This document shows positions 1 through 10,914 of a stretch of DNA of 64,000 nucleotides, in pieces. How positions within the stretch are numbered: the stretch's first letter is position 1; the number at the start of each line of letters is the position of its first letter. The stretch covers positions 330,829 to 394,828 of the forward strand of contig NW_024468517.1 of NCBI RefSeq assembly GCF_001632365.1. The letters run 5' to 3'. Under the pieces are notes generated by a model. That model made no database searches, was not told the DNA's origin, and saw only the letters and a program-made list of their open reading frames with translations. The stretch is from Laetiporus sulphureus 93-53 (lineage: Eukaryota; Basidiomycota; Agaricomycetes; Polyporales; Laetiporaceae). Both the position numbers and the translations under genes were made by a program.

Positions 1-123
1 AGGGTTCTAGAACTGAGAACGTTCAGAGTCACAGGTGGAAGAGGTTATCTTCCAGCTGCTGCTCCGCCCCTTTATATAGTCGCAGACCTATAGTCTGGGG
101 TACTAGTACAAGGGGCTCCTACA
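1..123 (-). mobile_element. Probable LTR fragment of an LTR retrotransposon, cut by the window edge
   Basis: Read on the minus strand, the segment begins TGTAGGAGCCCC at 123 and contains a TATATAAA box at about 72-79, then a GC-rich stretch and CTCTGAACGTTCTCAG. This is the usual layout of a fungal LTR: TG start, TATA, then leader-like sequence. The plus-strand end is ...CTCCTACA at 123, followed by GCTAT as a possible target duplication. Only one end is visible, so neither a solo LTR nor a full element can be shown. Confidence 0.4.
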
Positions 124-681
124 GCTATTCATAGAGTAAATGAAATAGACCAAGACAAATACTAACCGCTGCGAGCCAAGTAATTGGTGAGCTAATGTTA
201 GTACAGGTGAAATAGAAACCTGAAACATGAAGGTCTGGTTTGCATAATCCGTAACACGATCTCATCAGCACAGGCAGCATGATTGACATCTGCATTGAGG
301 GCCGTGATGTCTAGGATAACGTTAAAATGAGATCTGTCGACTCTGTAGGACATTTTACGATCGACTGTCAATCACGAAATGTCCTACCAGCCTCCATCAG
401 CTCAGGCCATACCCTGACAGAGATGAGCACATCGAGAAGGTCATGAGATAATGACGAGCTGGTGGAGCAATCACTTCAGGGCAGACATGTGCCACCGATC
501 GCTAATTTTCATGAAGAGCCTTGTAAGCTTCAAATCGACAAGACCCACGTATGTATACTATCGTAGCAGGAATTATATTTGCAATTGAGATACTCAATGC
601 ATTCCTGCTCATTGCTTATCTTTATTACTTGATAAAATGGCAGAGTACAACTTGGAAAGACTGGCGGGCCACTTACACACT
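124..681. other. Intergenic, no gene seen
   Basis: Moderately AT-rich sequence without a convincing reading frame on either strand. It lies between the LTR-like end and the first fold-back element and may be old repeat material. Confidence 0.5.
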
Positions 682-1480
682 GCAGACATTATGCCATTTA
701 TCACTATGAAATATGTTGCTTTGGTCCTTTGCCTTTAGAAAACTGAATTTGTCACTGTGGCAAATGACATTGGATATTATGAACTTGAAGCTTGATTTGC
801 AATGGCTTCAAATTATATTCACATATTTTGCCTAAGCCTCTTCTACAAATCCTGAACATTGCATACAAAATGTAGCATTGTTGCAAATGTACATCTATAT
901 GCTTTGTTCTGAGCGGAAATTTGTCAATTTGTGGTACTATTCTCAACCCTGTTATATTTTGTATGCAATATTTATAATCTCCGGCTTGAGGCCAAGGCAA
1001 AATATGTGGCATCATTTGTAGCTGTTTCAACTTGAGGCCTTAAGTAAGAATATGCAACACCATTTGTCACACAGGTAAATTTATTTTCTAAAGGCAAAGG
1101 ATCAAATCAACATACACAGCCTGCATAGATTTATTTTTCCACGGGAAACCTGATGCAAACATGGTGAAAATATCTTATGTCTGGATATGAAAATAGTTTG
1201 GAAATTGGGCGGAGACAATTAAATTATGTTACGATTGTTTTACCGAAACGTATCAGCAATAGTGAAACTATTTCTCAAAGGAAGATATTTCAATCCAAAA
1301 ATATGTGATACCGATATGTTTCGGTGAAGCAATTGTAATATAATTCAATTGTCTCCACCCGATTTTCAAACTGTTTCTATATCCAGACTAAAGATATTTT
1401 CACCATTTTTTATCAGGTTTTGGAAAAATAAATCTGTGCAGGCTGTGATATTTCACAGTGATAAATGGTTTCAAATGACA
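682..1480. mobile_element. Compound fold-back (MITE-like) element A
   Basis: An AT-rich block of about 800 bases built of nested inverted repeats. The outer arms are 694-714 and 1448-1468 (one mismatch in the 19-base core). Inside lie two hairpins. One spans 725-1101: arms 725-742 and 1084-1101 match 18/18, 821-840 and 988-1007 match 18/20, and 858-874 and 953-969 match 16/17. The other spans 1115-1447; its 26-base arms match 25/26. No coding capacity is evident. The left end GCAGACATTATGCC resembles the end of element B at 3178-3413, which suggests a non-autonomous family. The short minus frame at 752-1030 is a by-product of the palindrome. Confidence 0.75.
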
Positions 1481-1969
1481 AATTTGGCTATTGACGTATG
1501 GGGATGGCCTGTGCTTACATGATCCCTAAGTTGCGATTTGGCCCGTTTTGTGCACGGTTCATACGAAATATTGCTTTGGTTCATATGGAATATTTTCTCC
1601 TACGAAATATTGTTTTCATTCCACAACTTGCCCTCATTCGCGATATCCGGCTCCTCAGCCTTCATTGCTTTCTACCTCCTGTCTTCTCTGTGCTGGACAT
1701 CCTCATGTCGCTCTCCATGTTGTTCACCAGGTGTATTATTAATGCATTCGATATCTGCTTCACCGGTACGTTTGTCCACTCCTCTGTGGTGATGTCTGCA
1801 GTGCTGATTATGTCGTGTCTCCTTCCTTCACAGTCGTCGCTCTCGTTGTGTACTACACCTGTTTGTTCTTGTTCATTCCTCCGCTGCCGCCTCTGCCGTC
1901 TTCGGTGAATGGGTTACATGATTCGCGTATTCATTATGCTCCTGTCTATAGCACCCTCCTGGTGGGGAG
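1481..1969. other. Intergenic, overlapping chance frames
   Basis: Three plus-strand frames overlap between 1498 and 1908, but none has recognisable content. A short imperfect direct repeat containing ACGAAATATTG occurs near 1562 and 1601. It could hold the lost 5' part of the pseudogene that follows. Confidence 0.4.
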
Positions 1970-2903
1970 GTGACAATTTTAAGCATGTGCGGTCGCATCA
2001 CGTTATGGGCCTGGCTACTCCTCCGGTGGGGGGAGCCAATTGAAGATCTTGCGTCTGTCTTTCTGACAATGTCAGCGGGTTCTTCGTCATGTTCAGTTCA
2101 TCATATTTGCTTTCTATTCATGCAACTGTTATGTTCACCGGTATGCATCGTCTCCGAGGACACCGATGACTTCCGCACCATGATGCGTGACACCGGCACC
2201 ATACTGTCTGGTTCTGCTGCTGCCAGACTGTTACTCGTCGACGCTTTGTGGCAGCCTAATGACTACGATCTATACACGCCACATAGTCAGTGGGATGTGG
2301 TACTCGACTACATCAGCAACTTACCGGGTTTCGTGATCGAATATGTCATAGATGCATCGGACGAGGAGAATCAGGAGCAACCGTATCTCTGGTTGAAACA
2401 GGGAATGGACCTTATAGCTCGAATCACTGGACCAAACATCCGCGTTGATCTTATGCGTAACCACAATGAATCGGCCTTCTACCCACTATGCTTCTTCTGG
2501 TCGACCATCATCATGAACACAATCTTCGCTGACGTGATCGTGTTGGCATACCCCACACATCTTCTCAGCCGTCGCGGTATTTGCTCATACACCATCAGTG
2601 ATTATCGGTAAGGCACTCACTGCAAGGAGAAAGTACGAAGACTGAGGTTTCTCGTTCGACGACATCCGCACCATGTCCTGCACTCGCTGGAGCTGCCCTC
2701 ACTGGCGACGGTTCTTCTCAGATGATGGATGCCTCAACCTCATTTTCGACAATGCATGCACCCACACAGTCAGCGATGTTTTCATCTCGTGGTGGATCAG
2801 AGACTTACCCTGCGGTAGGCCGTGTACGGCAACAGAACGAGGGCCCAACGTCTCGGCAGGGTCTCGAGATGACATGGAAGAAGTCTGGGACAGCTTCCCA
2901 TAG
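1970..2903 (+). pseudogene. Broken copy of a basidiomycete nucleotidyltransferase-like hypothetical protein
   Basis: The first frame (to 2611) encodes LSGSAAARLLL followed by QPNDYDLYTP. A GS motif followed by D-x-D resembles the active-site region of the nucleotidyltransferase fold. It continues through SWxxIIMNTIF and LLSRRGICSYT, then stops. The downstream sequence resumes in another frame: VIIGKALTARRKYED, a TGA stop at about 2644, then GFSFDDIRTM and a C-terminal part ending 2903 with ISWWIRDLPCGRPC. One frameshift near 2590 and one in-frame stop therefore interrupt it. I recall such GS...PND-D proteins as multicopy hypotheticals in mushrooms; the enzymatic role is inferred from motif shape only. 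The true start and any 5' exons are not visible. Confidence 0.5.
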
Positions 2904-3177
2904 CTGCAACATGTATTCATCATTTTACGACAATGCTCGAAGTCGTTCATTTCTTTAAGTGATCCATCCTATTTGGCTCTTGCCTGCGTTGTTGCTGTTC
3001 ACCAATATGAGGCTGCAGAGATGTAATATAGAGCTACGTTCGCATATGTAAGTGATACACACCGCATCTTCCGCTACTGTGATTGAGTTTTCGTGTCATT
3101 TGGAACCGGTGCCCGGCGCCTCTTCAACCAAGTATCATGTCTGCAGTGACACTTGCCGCCACGCGGCCATTATCACA
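2904..3177. other. Intergenic spacer with an extra copy of the element B end
   Basis: No gene seen. At 3136-3146 there is ATCATGTCTGC, the same sequence as the right end of element B (3403-3413) and the inverse of its left end at 3178. Confidence 0.5.
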
Positions 3178-3413
3178 GCAGACATGACGCAATTTATAAA
3201 TGTGAAAAATCGTGTGGGAATGTCAGCTGATGTCTTACATTTGTGGCAAAGCTTTGCCAATTTAGCATTTAAATGGCAAATAGTGCACATTCACAGCCAA
3301 AGTGAAACATTTTCAACATGAAATGCCATGGTTGCAAATGTTTGACGCATGTGTAAGAAATCAGTCGACATTCACACACAATTTCCCACATTGATAAATC
3401 GCATCATGTCTGC
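3178..3413. mobile_element. Fold-back (MITE-like) element B
   Basis: A 236-base imperfect palindrome. The left end starts GCAGACATGACGCAATTTAT at 3178; the reverse complement of the right end starts GCAGACATGATGCGATTTAT. The arms stay alignable for about 70 bases, through GAATGTC-CTGAT-TCTTACA. No coding capacity and no clear target duplication. The ends match the left end of element A (682-710). Confidence 0.7.
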
Positions 3414-3500
3414 CGTGTATGGACGGTCCACGTGACCGACTCGCGATGCGCATTAGTGGCCATGGGCGTTTATGTGTCCTTATGTCCTCCCACTCCAACG

Positions 3501-3516
3501 TATATATATATATATA
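3501..3516 (+). promoter_or_regulatory. TA repeat, probable TATA region of TAF6
   Basis: An uninterrupted (TA)8 run ends 101 bases before the TAF6 start codon, a plausible position for a fungal TATA element. It is also a microsatellite, so its length may vary between strains. Confidence 0.4.
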
Positions 3517-3616
3517 CCCCGCACACAAACGCTTGTATTTCTACTCAACCTGCGTGTCCCCCTTGCACAAAATCCCACTGAACCTGAACAGTAACGAATC
3601 CTCCTGTGCTGTCACA

Positions 3617-5283
3617 ATGAGCAAACAGCCTCAGAGAATGCGAGTGCCATCAGCGCAATACACAGGCATCTTCAAGCCGGACATCATCAAGGTATGCTTT
3701 TTTTAAGGTACACTCTACCAATCCCGTGCTTCTCACCGCACGATACTGTCACAGGATGTCGCGGAATCTCTCAATATCTCCAATCTCTCAGACACAGTCT
3801 CGTCAGCACTGGCAAGCGACGTCGAGTACCGAATACATCAGGTCGTCGAGGTATGTCCCTCCTCCTCCTCTCCGCCTTCCTTCCGCATTGATTCTTACTA
3901 GGAAGCAGCGCGCTTCATGCGACACGCCAGGCGCACCACCCTCACGACTTCCGACATCGACCAGGCCCTTCGCGTGCTGAACATCGAGCCCCTCTACGGT
4001 CACTTCCCACACAATCCCCCCACCTTCCGCCGCGTCCCGCCGCTTCCACAATACTCCGCTGCGGGCAACGTCTACTTCGTCGAGGATGAGGAAATCGATT
4101 TCGACCGCGTGCTGCGAGAAGAGAAGCTTACTCTCCCGAAAGGCCCGCATTGGACGGCCCACTGGCTCGCCGTCGAGGGCGTGCAGCCGCTCATACCCGA
4201 AAATCCTCCTGCCATACCCAAAGAAACTGACCATGAGAAGCCCACAACAGTTTCGCCTGCGCGACCGGGCGTGGTTTTTCCTCCCACCCCGCCGTCGTCC
4301 GACCGGCCGTCGCCCGTGCAGCCAGCGAAGAAGCAGCAGCAGCCGCAGCTGCTCGTCAAGCAGGTACTTTCGCGCGAGCTGCAGCTGTACTATACGCGGC
4401 TCACATCGTCGCTGCTCCCGCCGACGGCGGACTACGCGAAGCGTACCGCGGCACTGGCGAGCCTGCAGCACGATGCAGGATTGCAGGCGCTGCTGCCGTA
4501 TTTAGTGCGGTGGGTAGGAGAGGGCGTTGTGGGCGCATTGAAGGGCGGGGCGCAGAACGAGGCCGACGGGAAGGTATTGGAGGTGCTGCTTGCTGTGATC
4601 GGGGCGATATTGGATAACCCGACTTTGTTCGTCGAGCCATACGTGAGTCTTCCCATCAGCTACATTCCGGTATATGAACGAAACACAACGACTCGCTATA
4701 GCTACATCAACTCCTCCCACCCATCCTTTCCATCCTCCTACATTCCTCCCTCCCGCCCTCACACGCAACACAACTCCGCACGACAGCCGCACAGATACTC
4801 TCTCACCTCCTCACTCAATATTCCACGACATATCCTTCGCTGCCGCCACGCATCATGAAGACGCTGTTGCTCGCGCTCGTGTCCCCAGAGAAGAGTCGAA
4901 GCACGCGCGAGGGCGCGATTCAGGGCCTCGTCGGCATCGGGAAGGAAGCAGTGCGGAAGGGGCTCGTGGAGAGTGGCGGGGCGAAGGTGGTCGGGAGCGA
5001 GTGCATGCCTGGCGAGGAGGGCGGAATTGCGGAGTCTGTCATGGTGAGAGCTGTTGTGTGAGCAATGCCACGTTTGTCTCAGTTGATGATTTCGTTTATC
5101 TAGGATGCATTGAAGGTGCTTCATCCCCGAAGCGAGAAGCCGGTGCCATTGGATGAAGCCCAAGAGGGCGACGCGAGTGTGATGAAGCAATTGAAAGAAG
5201 TGTTGGGTGAGTTCTTCGCGGAGAGGCTGAGGAGCGATGCGGCGTGGGCGAGAGGGGTTTTGGCAGGTGATCAGGAATGCTAG
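3617..5283 (+). CDS. TAF6: Transcription initiation factor TFIID / SAGA subunit TAF6
   Basis: Five exons (3617-3691, 3755-3850, 3902-4642, 4702-5043, 5104-5283) give a 477-residue protein. Residues about 15-90 form the histone fold: FKPDIIKDVAESLNIS, then EEAARFMRHARRTTLTTSDI and ALRVLNIEPLYG. In the family this pairs with TAF9 within TFIID and SAGA, which act on RNA polymerase II promoters in the nucleus. A Pro-rich linker (about 160-195) follows. A helical TAF6C HEAT-like domain starts at about 200 and includes LPYLVRWVGEGV, LLAVIGAILDNP and AAQILSHLLTQYS. All introns are GT-AG and keep frame. The start is the first ATG upstream of the conserved histone fold, with a (TA)8 run 100 bases before it. 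The length is normal for fungi. Confidence 0.95.
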
Positions 5284-5407
5284 CAAGTTGCTTTCTAGCA
5301 GTGTCTTTGCTGTACCGTTTTAGCTTGAATTCGTTGTTCACATTATGTCACAGCGGCTTGTTTCCCGCTATGCCGACGCAGTTTTGGTCGCCTTTGCCTC
5401 CTCCTAG

Positions 5408-5647
5408 TCAGTTCGACAAGACGAATGACCCCAATATTTCGATAAATTCCTTACGATTAGCGTAAAGGTCAGACCGACTCTGGGTGCTGTAAGAGGATAT
5501 CAAGTCTTCGACCGCGGCAGGCTGCACCGTCATGATATTACCACTGCCATGTGCGGCAATTGAAGCGCTGAGCTCCCTGCCAATGCGGCGCCATGATCGT
5601 GCCGGCGGATTATAAGGTCGAACTGGCACGTCCGGCGGGCGACTCAT
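5408..5647 (-). CDS. Small hypothetical protein, 79 residues
   Basis: A single open frame from ATG to stop with an in-frame stop just upstream of the ATG. It begins MSRPPDVPVRPYNPPARSW and ends EFIEILGSFVLSN. I recognise no domain. It lies directly behind the decayed gene at 5783-7708 on the same strand and may be its last remnant, or a chance frame. Confidence 0.3.
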   Translation of the reverse strand: MSRPPDVPVRPYNPPARSWRRIGRELSASIAAHGSGNIMTVQPAAVEDLISSYSTQSRSDLYANRKEFIEILGSFVLSN

Positions 5648-5782
5648 GATTATTTATTCCAACTGACGATCCATCACAGAGCACAATCCAAAGCAATGGT
5701 ACATTGCGAGAATACAAGACTGATCATGTCCTCCACGACCATCTGCTCACCAGAAGATGGTCATCATTGGCAGCATCCATCG

Positions 5783-7708
5783 TCAGACAATGGAATCATT
5801 AGCCCGCATCCACTTAGTATCCGACCCTCTTGGCTTCGATTTCCCTTTCCTGGTTTTCTCCTTTTCCGCTTCCTTCTCGGATCTCATCGATACAGGGTTA
5901 GTAGTCGAATGGTATCCACTTAGTCTCGATGATATAGGGTCGATAGCCGATTCCATGGCATCCGCGGCCTTCTTGAAGTGCTCGTGCATGGAGATCGTGT
6001 GCGCGAAAAGCAAATTAAACTGAGTCTTGAAATCCTTTGTAAATACAGGGTAAGCCTGACTATCATGCCCCCCGGAAATGTTCAGGCAGTATCGTTTCTC
6101 CTCCTCGAAGTCCGGAAGGTACCTAGCTAGCTGCTATGCCCTCCCTCGGAAGACTTCTGAGGCTTCCCAAATTGGATATCAGTGCGAGACCCGTCAGAGT
6201 GATCGAATGCACTATCGGCGGCGAAGTTCATAAAAAGCATCTGTAGCTGGTGGGTTTATATCGCAGAGGCTGGCCTGATTCGTCAGTGGTCTCGATCACA
6301 CTGGGGCCTGCCATTCCAGCAGCTAGCTTCAGTGCAGACGCGTTCACTCGCACCTTCGTCTGAGCCACGATATATCCGAGCAAAGTTCAAACTCTTGTTG
6401 AAAGGCTAGGCGAGGGCTCTGCCGTATGTTACGACCAGTGAATCGAATACCGACTGACCATGGGTGCACTGTACGGCGACACCTCGGCAACACAGCTCAT
6501 AAAGCCAGTCCGGAGTGACAATGCTGATTCCCTCGTCGGTTTGAGTCCAGTGCGTGAAGTTCATCCAGACATTCCCTGCATCAGAAAGAAGATATTTGAC
6601 CTCCTTACCCTTGTGCGGATGCTTGACGCCGAGGTCGTCGCCAAGCAAGGTTGTAAGAAAGTTTCAGTTGCACAGGGCGGACACCGCGCCGAGCGGGTTC
6701 TGAGCAGTCGACGAACTCTCCTCCATTGGGAAGCGTCGCCCTGCCGCGCGCGAGGATGAATAAGAGCCTGGTGCATAATTCACCTTGTCGTCCTCGGTCA
6801 GTCACGACCCCGTCGATAATGAGTTGTCGAATCAGCGTCCCCACAGCTTTTGCGTAGTTTCGCGGGTTTTTATTCAAGATATCTGCAGCAGCGATGGCAA
6901 GCATAGGTTCCGAAGGTGCGGTGGTGGTGATGAATCCATCAAAAACGCCAGTGAGGAGGCGCATATGACTGCGTACGGCATGCATAGCGATCCGGATCGA
7001 TTACTTCGTATTACTGATTTGTAGCACGAAACGGTTTGCGAAGACGGCGAACACATGATCGAGGTTTTCAGGATTGAATTCGTCGTCGTAGATGAGCTTC
7101 TTCCTTGCAGCAGGCACAACGTCTGGAGAGTCGCCAAGGGTATACCAATACTGCATACCGACTTCATGAGCGACAGTTCACGAAGATCGAAGGAAACGCT
7201 ATTTACAGGCCTGCCGAACATTGCGAGGAAATGGATCAGAAGAGCGTGCTCCGCGCTTTTGAGCTCGACATCTCGACGCTTTTGGTCGAAGTCGACGTAA
7301 CTCCACACAGGCAAGGGTTTAAGTGCACCCGCTAAGCCATACGATGCCGCACCAGTCCCAAAAGGAGAGAGCTCACTCATATAAGGAGGAGTTTGTGCGC
7401 AAGAGCATATACCGAAATTCGATACCATGCGGGAAAGTGAACTCGTCTGCGACCTTGATGATCCGCTGAAGAGCGATGAGCGACATCCGTTGCTGAGGAC
7501 CTTTCGGGGGTTTCGGACCAACAAACAGGCCGGGATGGTTGAGCTCTGTGCATTCATCGAGACTCCGAAGGAATCTCTTATGTCCTAGGCGTTGCACCAA
7601 TTCCGCGAGCAGATCGAAACCCGGCTTCGCGAGCATTTCGGACAAAAGCACGTGCCAGCGGGCTTCTACTGCCCTCGTGCTGTTGCGGGACGGTCTCATG
7701 GCGTACAA
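5783..7708 (-). pseudogene. Decayed multicopy hypothetical gene, several frame breaks
   Basis: Reading the minus strand from 7708, consecutive segments carry coherent protein in different frames. The N-terminal segment has WHVLLSEMLAKPGFDLLAEL and LDECTELNHPGLFVGPKPP. Next come PVWSYVDFDQKRRDVELKSA, then MQYWYTLGDSPDVVPAARKK, then MRLLTGVFDGFITTTAPSEP with ILNKNPRNYAKAVGTLIRQL. A later part has LLGDDLGVKHPHKGKEVKY and FTHWTQTDEGISIVTPDWLY. The tail (about 6125-5783) reads FEEEKRYCLNISGGHDSQAY and ends in a Lys/Glu-rich stretch. Some joins may be introns; a 36-base GT-AG gap would bridge NTN to HMRLL. The break before LLGDD at about 6650 and those near 6125-6250 look like true frameshifts. The composition resembles a multicopy hypothetical family of mushroom genomes; its function is unknown to me. 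Confidence 0.5.
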
Positions 7709-8594
7709 TCCCGTCTTGAACTCACTCAGCCGCCGTTCAGTAACACGGGAGACATGGTGCCATTTTCAAGCGTGTAATATGCTTAGCAAATGATAATTAG
7801 ATAGTCAGATTCTAGTTCATTATTTGCGTTGGTCGCAATTTGTCTAGTAAAATTAACATTTGAGACCATACATGGGATTGTGCAAAATCCTACAGGCCAA
7901 ATTCAAACTTCGCAGAATGCGCGTAGTCACAAATATGGAAATATAAATGTCAACCCCCGCCAATCCGTTATGTTGAATTTCTTATGGGAAGTATAATACT
8001 CCCAAACTATGGTTTGTAATATACCACAGTTTCATTGTGGCTATCATATTCTAGATTTGCGGCGGCACATGTAACATCCACTTATTATTGTTAAAGGTTG
8101 ACTATCTAATTAACATTTGTCACAGCATATAGCACGCTCGAAAATACCTCCATGTCTCTAGTGATTGATGCTCGACGTATCGATAGAGATTCTGATAATA
8201 TGATGGGAGAGGAAAGAAAGATGGGCGCATATGTGGGCGCCACAACCTGACATATGATTTCCGGCAATGTCCGCACACCTTGATCTTTCCGACATCGCCT
8301 AGCGGTATCGCTCTCTTTTCACTCCATTCTCAGCATAGACGGTAAGCACTGATCTGTATCATGACTTGACTGTTCACACAAAGGGACTGATTCTATTGGC
8401 AATGGATGCTAATAGGCCTTTCACCCTGATTTGTTTGAAGGAGCTCCTTACGAGCGGCACTGGTCCGTACGTTGAATGAATTCCATTTGTAAGCGCCCGA
8501 ATTCACTGATTGCACCGTTCAGCGAAGCAGGAGAGACAGCATCTCATGCGCAGACCTAAACCCCCATTGAGCTCAGGATCGACAGTACTGTGAG
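7709..8594. other. Intergenic, AT-rich
   Basis: Nothing coding is visible. The first half is AT-rich with short homopolymers; the last 250 bases probably hold the promoter of the F-box gene. Confidence 0.5.
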
Positions 8595-10140
8595 ATGGAG
8601 AAGCTCCTTGATTTACCCCCCGAACTCCTGGATCAGATCTTACTCGAGCTCGACGCCCTGGACGTAGCCAGTGTTGCTCAGACTTGCTCGGAGTTGCGCA
8701 GCTACATCGATGATCCCGAGCAGCGTCTCTGGCGCAAATTATACCTCACCGAGTGTCTAGACGATCCACGCCAGCGCCGCACCAACCTCGGCCAGCCTCT
8801 CCCGCCAGAAATAAACTGGAAGACACAGCTGTTGCGCTCAGTAAGAGCACGGACATTCCTCACTGATCCCGACAAGTGCAATCCAGAAGAACGCTTCAAA
8901 CTCATGCAGATCGTGCTCGAGATGTGCACGAAGATGCCGTCGACGCCCGGCCTGCTCAGCGATGACGTCTCTCTGAACCTGGTCTGGCTCGCCGCATACT
9001 TTCACGGTGGAAATTTCCTCGAGCATGGCGACTGGGATGCGGCATCCGAGGAGGAGCGCCAGCTGCGCGCGCGGCTGCACACTTACTTCGGGCTGACGGT
9101 GCGCGATGCGGCGCCGGAGCGGCGTACAGCGGCGCGCGCGTACGTGTACACGATGCGGCGGTACAAATGGGATAACGAGTTCGGCCCGTTCATGATGGAC
9201 GCGAGCGGATGCGTCAACTGGGAGCACATGCAGGCAATCCATCACATAATGTCCATGCACGTTGTCCGCCCCGAGGACCTTGAGCAGCTCAACGAGGGCA
9301 CGTTCGTCATCTATCCCATGAGCCTGCCATTCTGTCAGAGCGTCATCTCCGCGGAGTTGGATCTGGACAAGGAGAAGGACTGGGCGGGCATTGCGGGCAA
9401 GTGGCAATATTCGTTCTGTTTCTGCGACCATCGCGAGCTTCTCGGTAAGTGAGTGTCTTCACTATGTAGAGCCTTCAACTCAGTCGTCTGCCAGTGTATA
9501 ACAACCTCAATGTAAGCCGCCTCGCGTGCACTTTGAGTACTTCGTGAAAGCTGACGTGTATCGAAGCAGATCTCGCCAAACGTGCCGCTGCATCCGGCTA
9601 TCTTCGAGGCGCCCGACTTCCAAGAGATTTTCAGGACGATCGACGTGGATATGCGCGTGATATCATTCGAAACCGACGCACTGCATTGGAAGCGTCCGAA
9701 GATCAACTTTGCAGGTGCCATTGAGGGCGGAGCGACAATGATTGGCTGGGTAAGGGTGACGCCGGACGACCAGATACGTTGGCATTTTGTAAGCTCCTTC
9801 CTGGCTTGCCTACTGCGCTGCCGACATCCTGACCGTGCGTACTGCAGGTCTCCGGAGAGGAAGGCAACGCTATATGGAGGTTAGTCCTGAAATATCGTGG
9901 TCGTGGTCGATGTGGATTGTCTCTATCGCTGCAGCTCGGAGGGAGTGCAAGTCGGCGGAGTAAGATCAAGTTTCGGGGTCTTGGGTACGTGGACGACTGT
10001 AGATCACGCCGTTCACGACCCTGTTGGTGCGTAACGCCTCTCAATTTTGCCGTGGTAAGGTGAAGCTCATCGCTGATGTAGGACCATTTTGGTTGAGGAA
10101 GCTGCAGCCGGATGAGTTAACTGATGCAACGTCTGAATGA
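8595..10140 (+). CDS. F-box protein
   Basis: Six exons (8595-9444, 9495-9511, 9570-9788, 9848-9879, 9935-10026, 10082-10140) give 422 residues. Residues about 4-48 are an F-box: LLDLPPELLDQILLELDALD, VAQTCSELR, then LWRKLYL. In the family this docks Skp1 of an SCF ubiquitin ligase. The rest is a globular region rich in Trp and acidic residues, e.g. KLMQIVLEMC, HYF-type repeats and the end FWLRKLQPDELTDATSE. It shows no LRR or WD repeats, so the substrate-binding part is of unknown type. Exon 2 is only 17 bases (reading VYNNLN across the joins) and is required to keep frame. Function beyond SCF docking is not inferable. Confidence 0.85.
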
Positions 10141-10914
10141 AGTGAACTGTAAGGATGGTTTGTGCTTTCGCTCAATCTATGTGCTTGTTTGCTGCTGTCA
10201 GCCCTTCTGTGCCCGAACAGCGTGCGCGCCGCTAATATGCCTCCAGCGATCGCACGATGGAGTGATCAATTCCTGAATAAGATCTTTGCCTCATTCTGAC
10301 AGTCTAATATCGCAGCGGCCGGCATTTATGGTACACAAACGCGTTGGAATGATGATGCCTCGCGATTCTACTACGCGATAGATTCATAGATCAACCCTGC
10401 TAAAGCAGTACACGGCGAAATATCCTAAAATATGGATGATTCTGAAGTATCGCGAAAGGTCGGTATGGTCATGCGTTGCGGACCACTGGGAGCTAGCTAG
10501 CAACGCTTCACTTCCAAATCTCATATGTCGGGTCGCTGGGGCAATATTCAGCATTTCAGTTCCCCCAGAGCAAGGTTGCGACTGGATTTTGAATAGTAGA
10601 TCCTCCAGCTGCGCTCGGGTCCTCGAGGTTGTCTCTTAGCAGTAATCTTTTCGATGATGAAGAGCCATGTTACGTGTCCGTTGATTTACTTTAGAGACGA
10701 TATGGACATAGTACGCTATATTTGCACCGACTACATACCTTATTGAAGGACACTTTGACAATTGGAACTGCCGATTGACGAGGATAGTACTTGTCATACC
10801 AGATTATCAAATCCATTCCATTTCACCTTTATAGATACACATTATTGTCCAGAAATTATAAGAGATGCGATTCTGTAGAGGAACGTGGACGCTAGCTTGA
10901 AATGTGGTTGGCCT
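10141..10914. other. Intergenic between two convergent genes
   Basis: It holds the 3' regions of the F-box gene (+) and the BBC1-like gene (-). A 67-codon frame at 10436-10639 has no family resemblance. Nothing else is seen. Confidence 0.5.

Noticed and set aside
752..1030. 92-codon minus-strand frame
   Set aside because: Lies within the palindromic fold-back element A; no protein features.
1498..1908. 136-codon plus-strand frame rich in Leu/Phe/Cys
   Set aside because: It overlaps two other frames in the same stretch, has no recognisable motif and is bounded by a repeat; it looks like chance.
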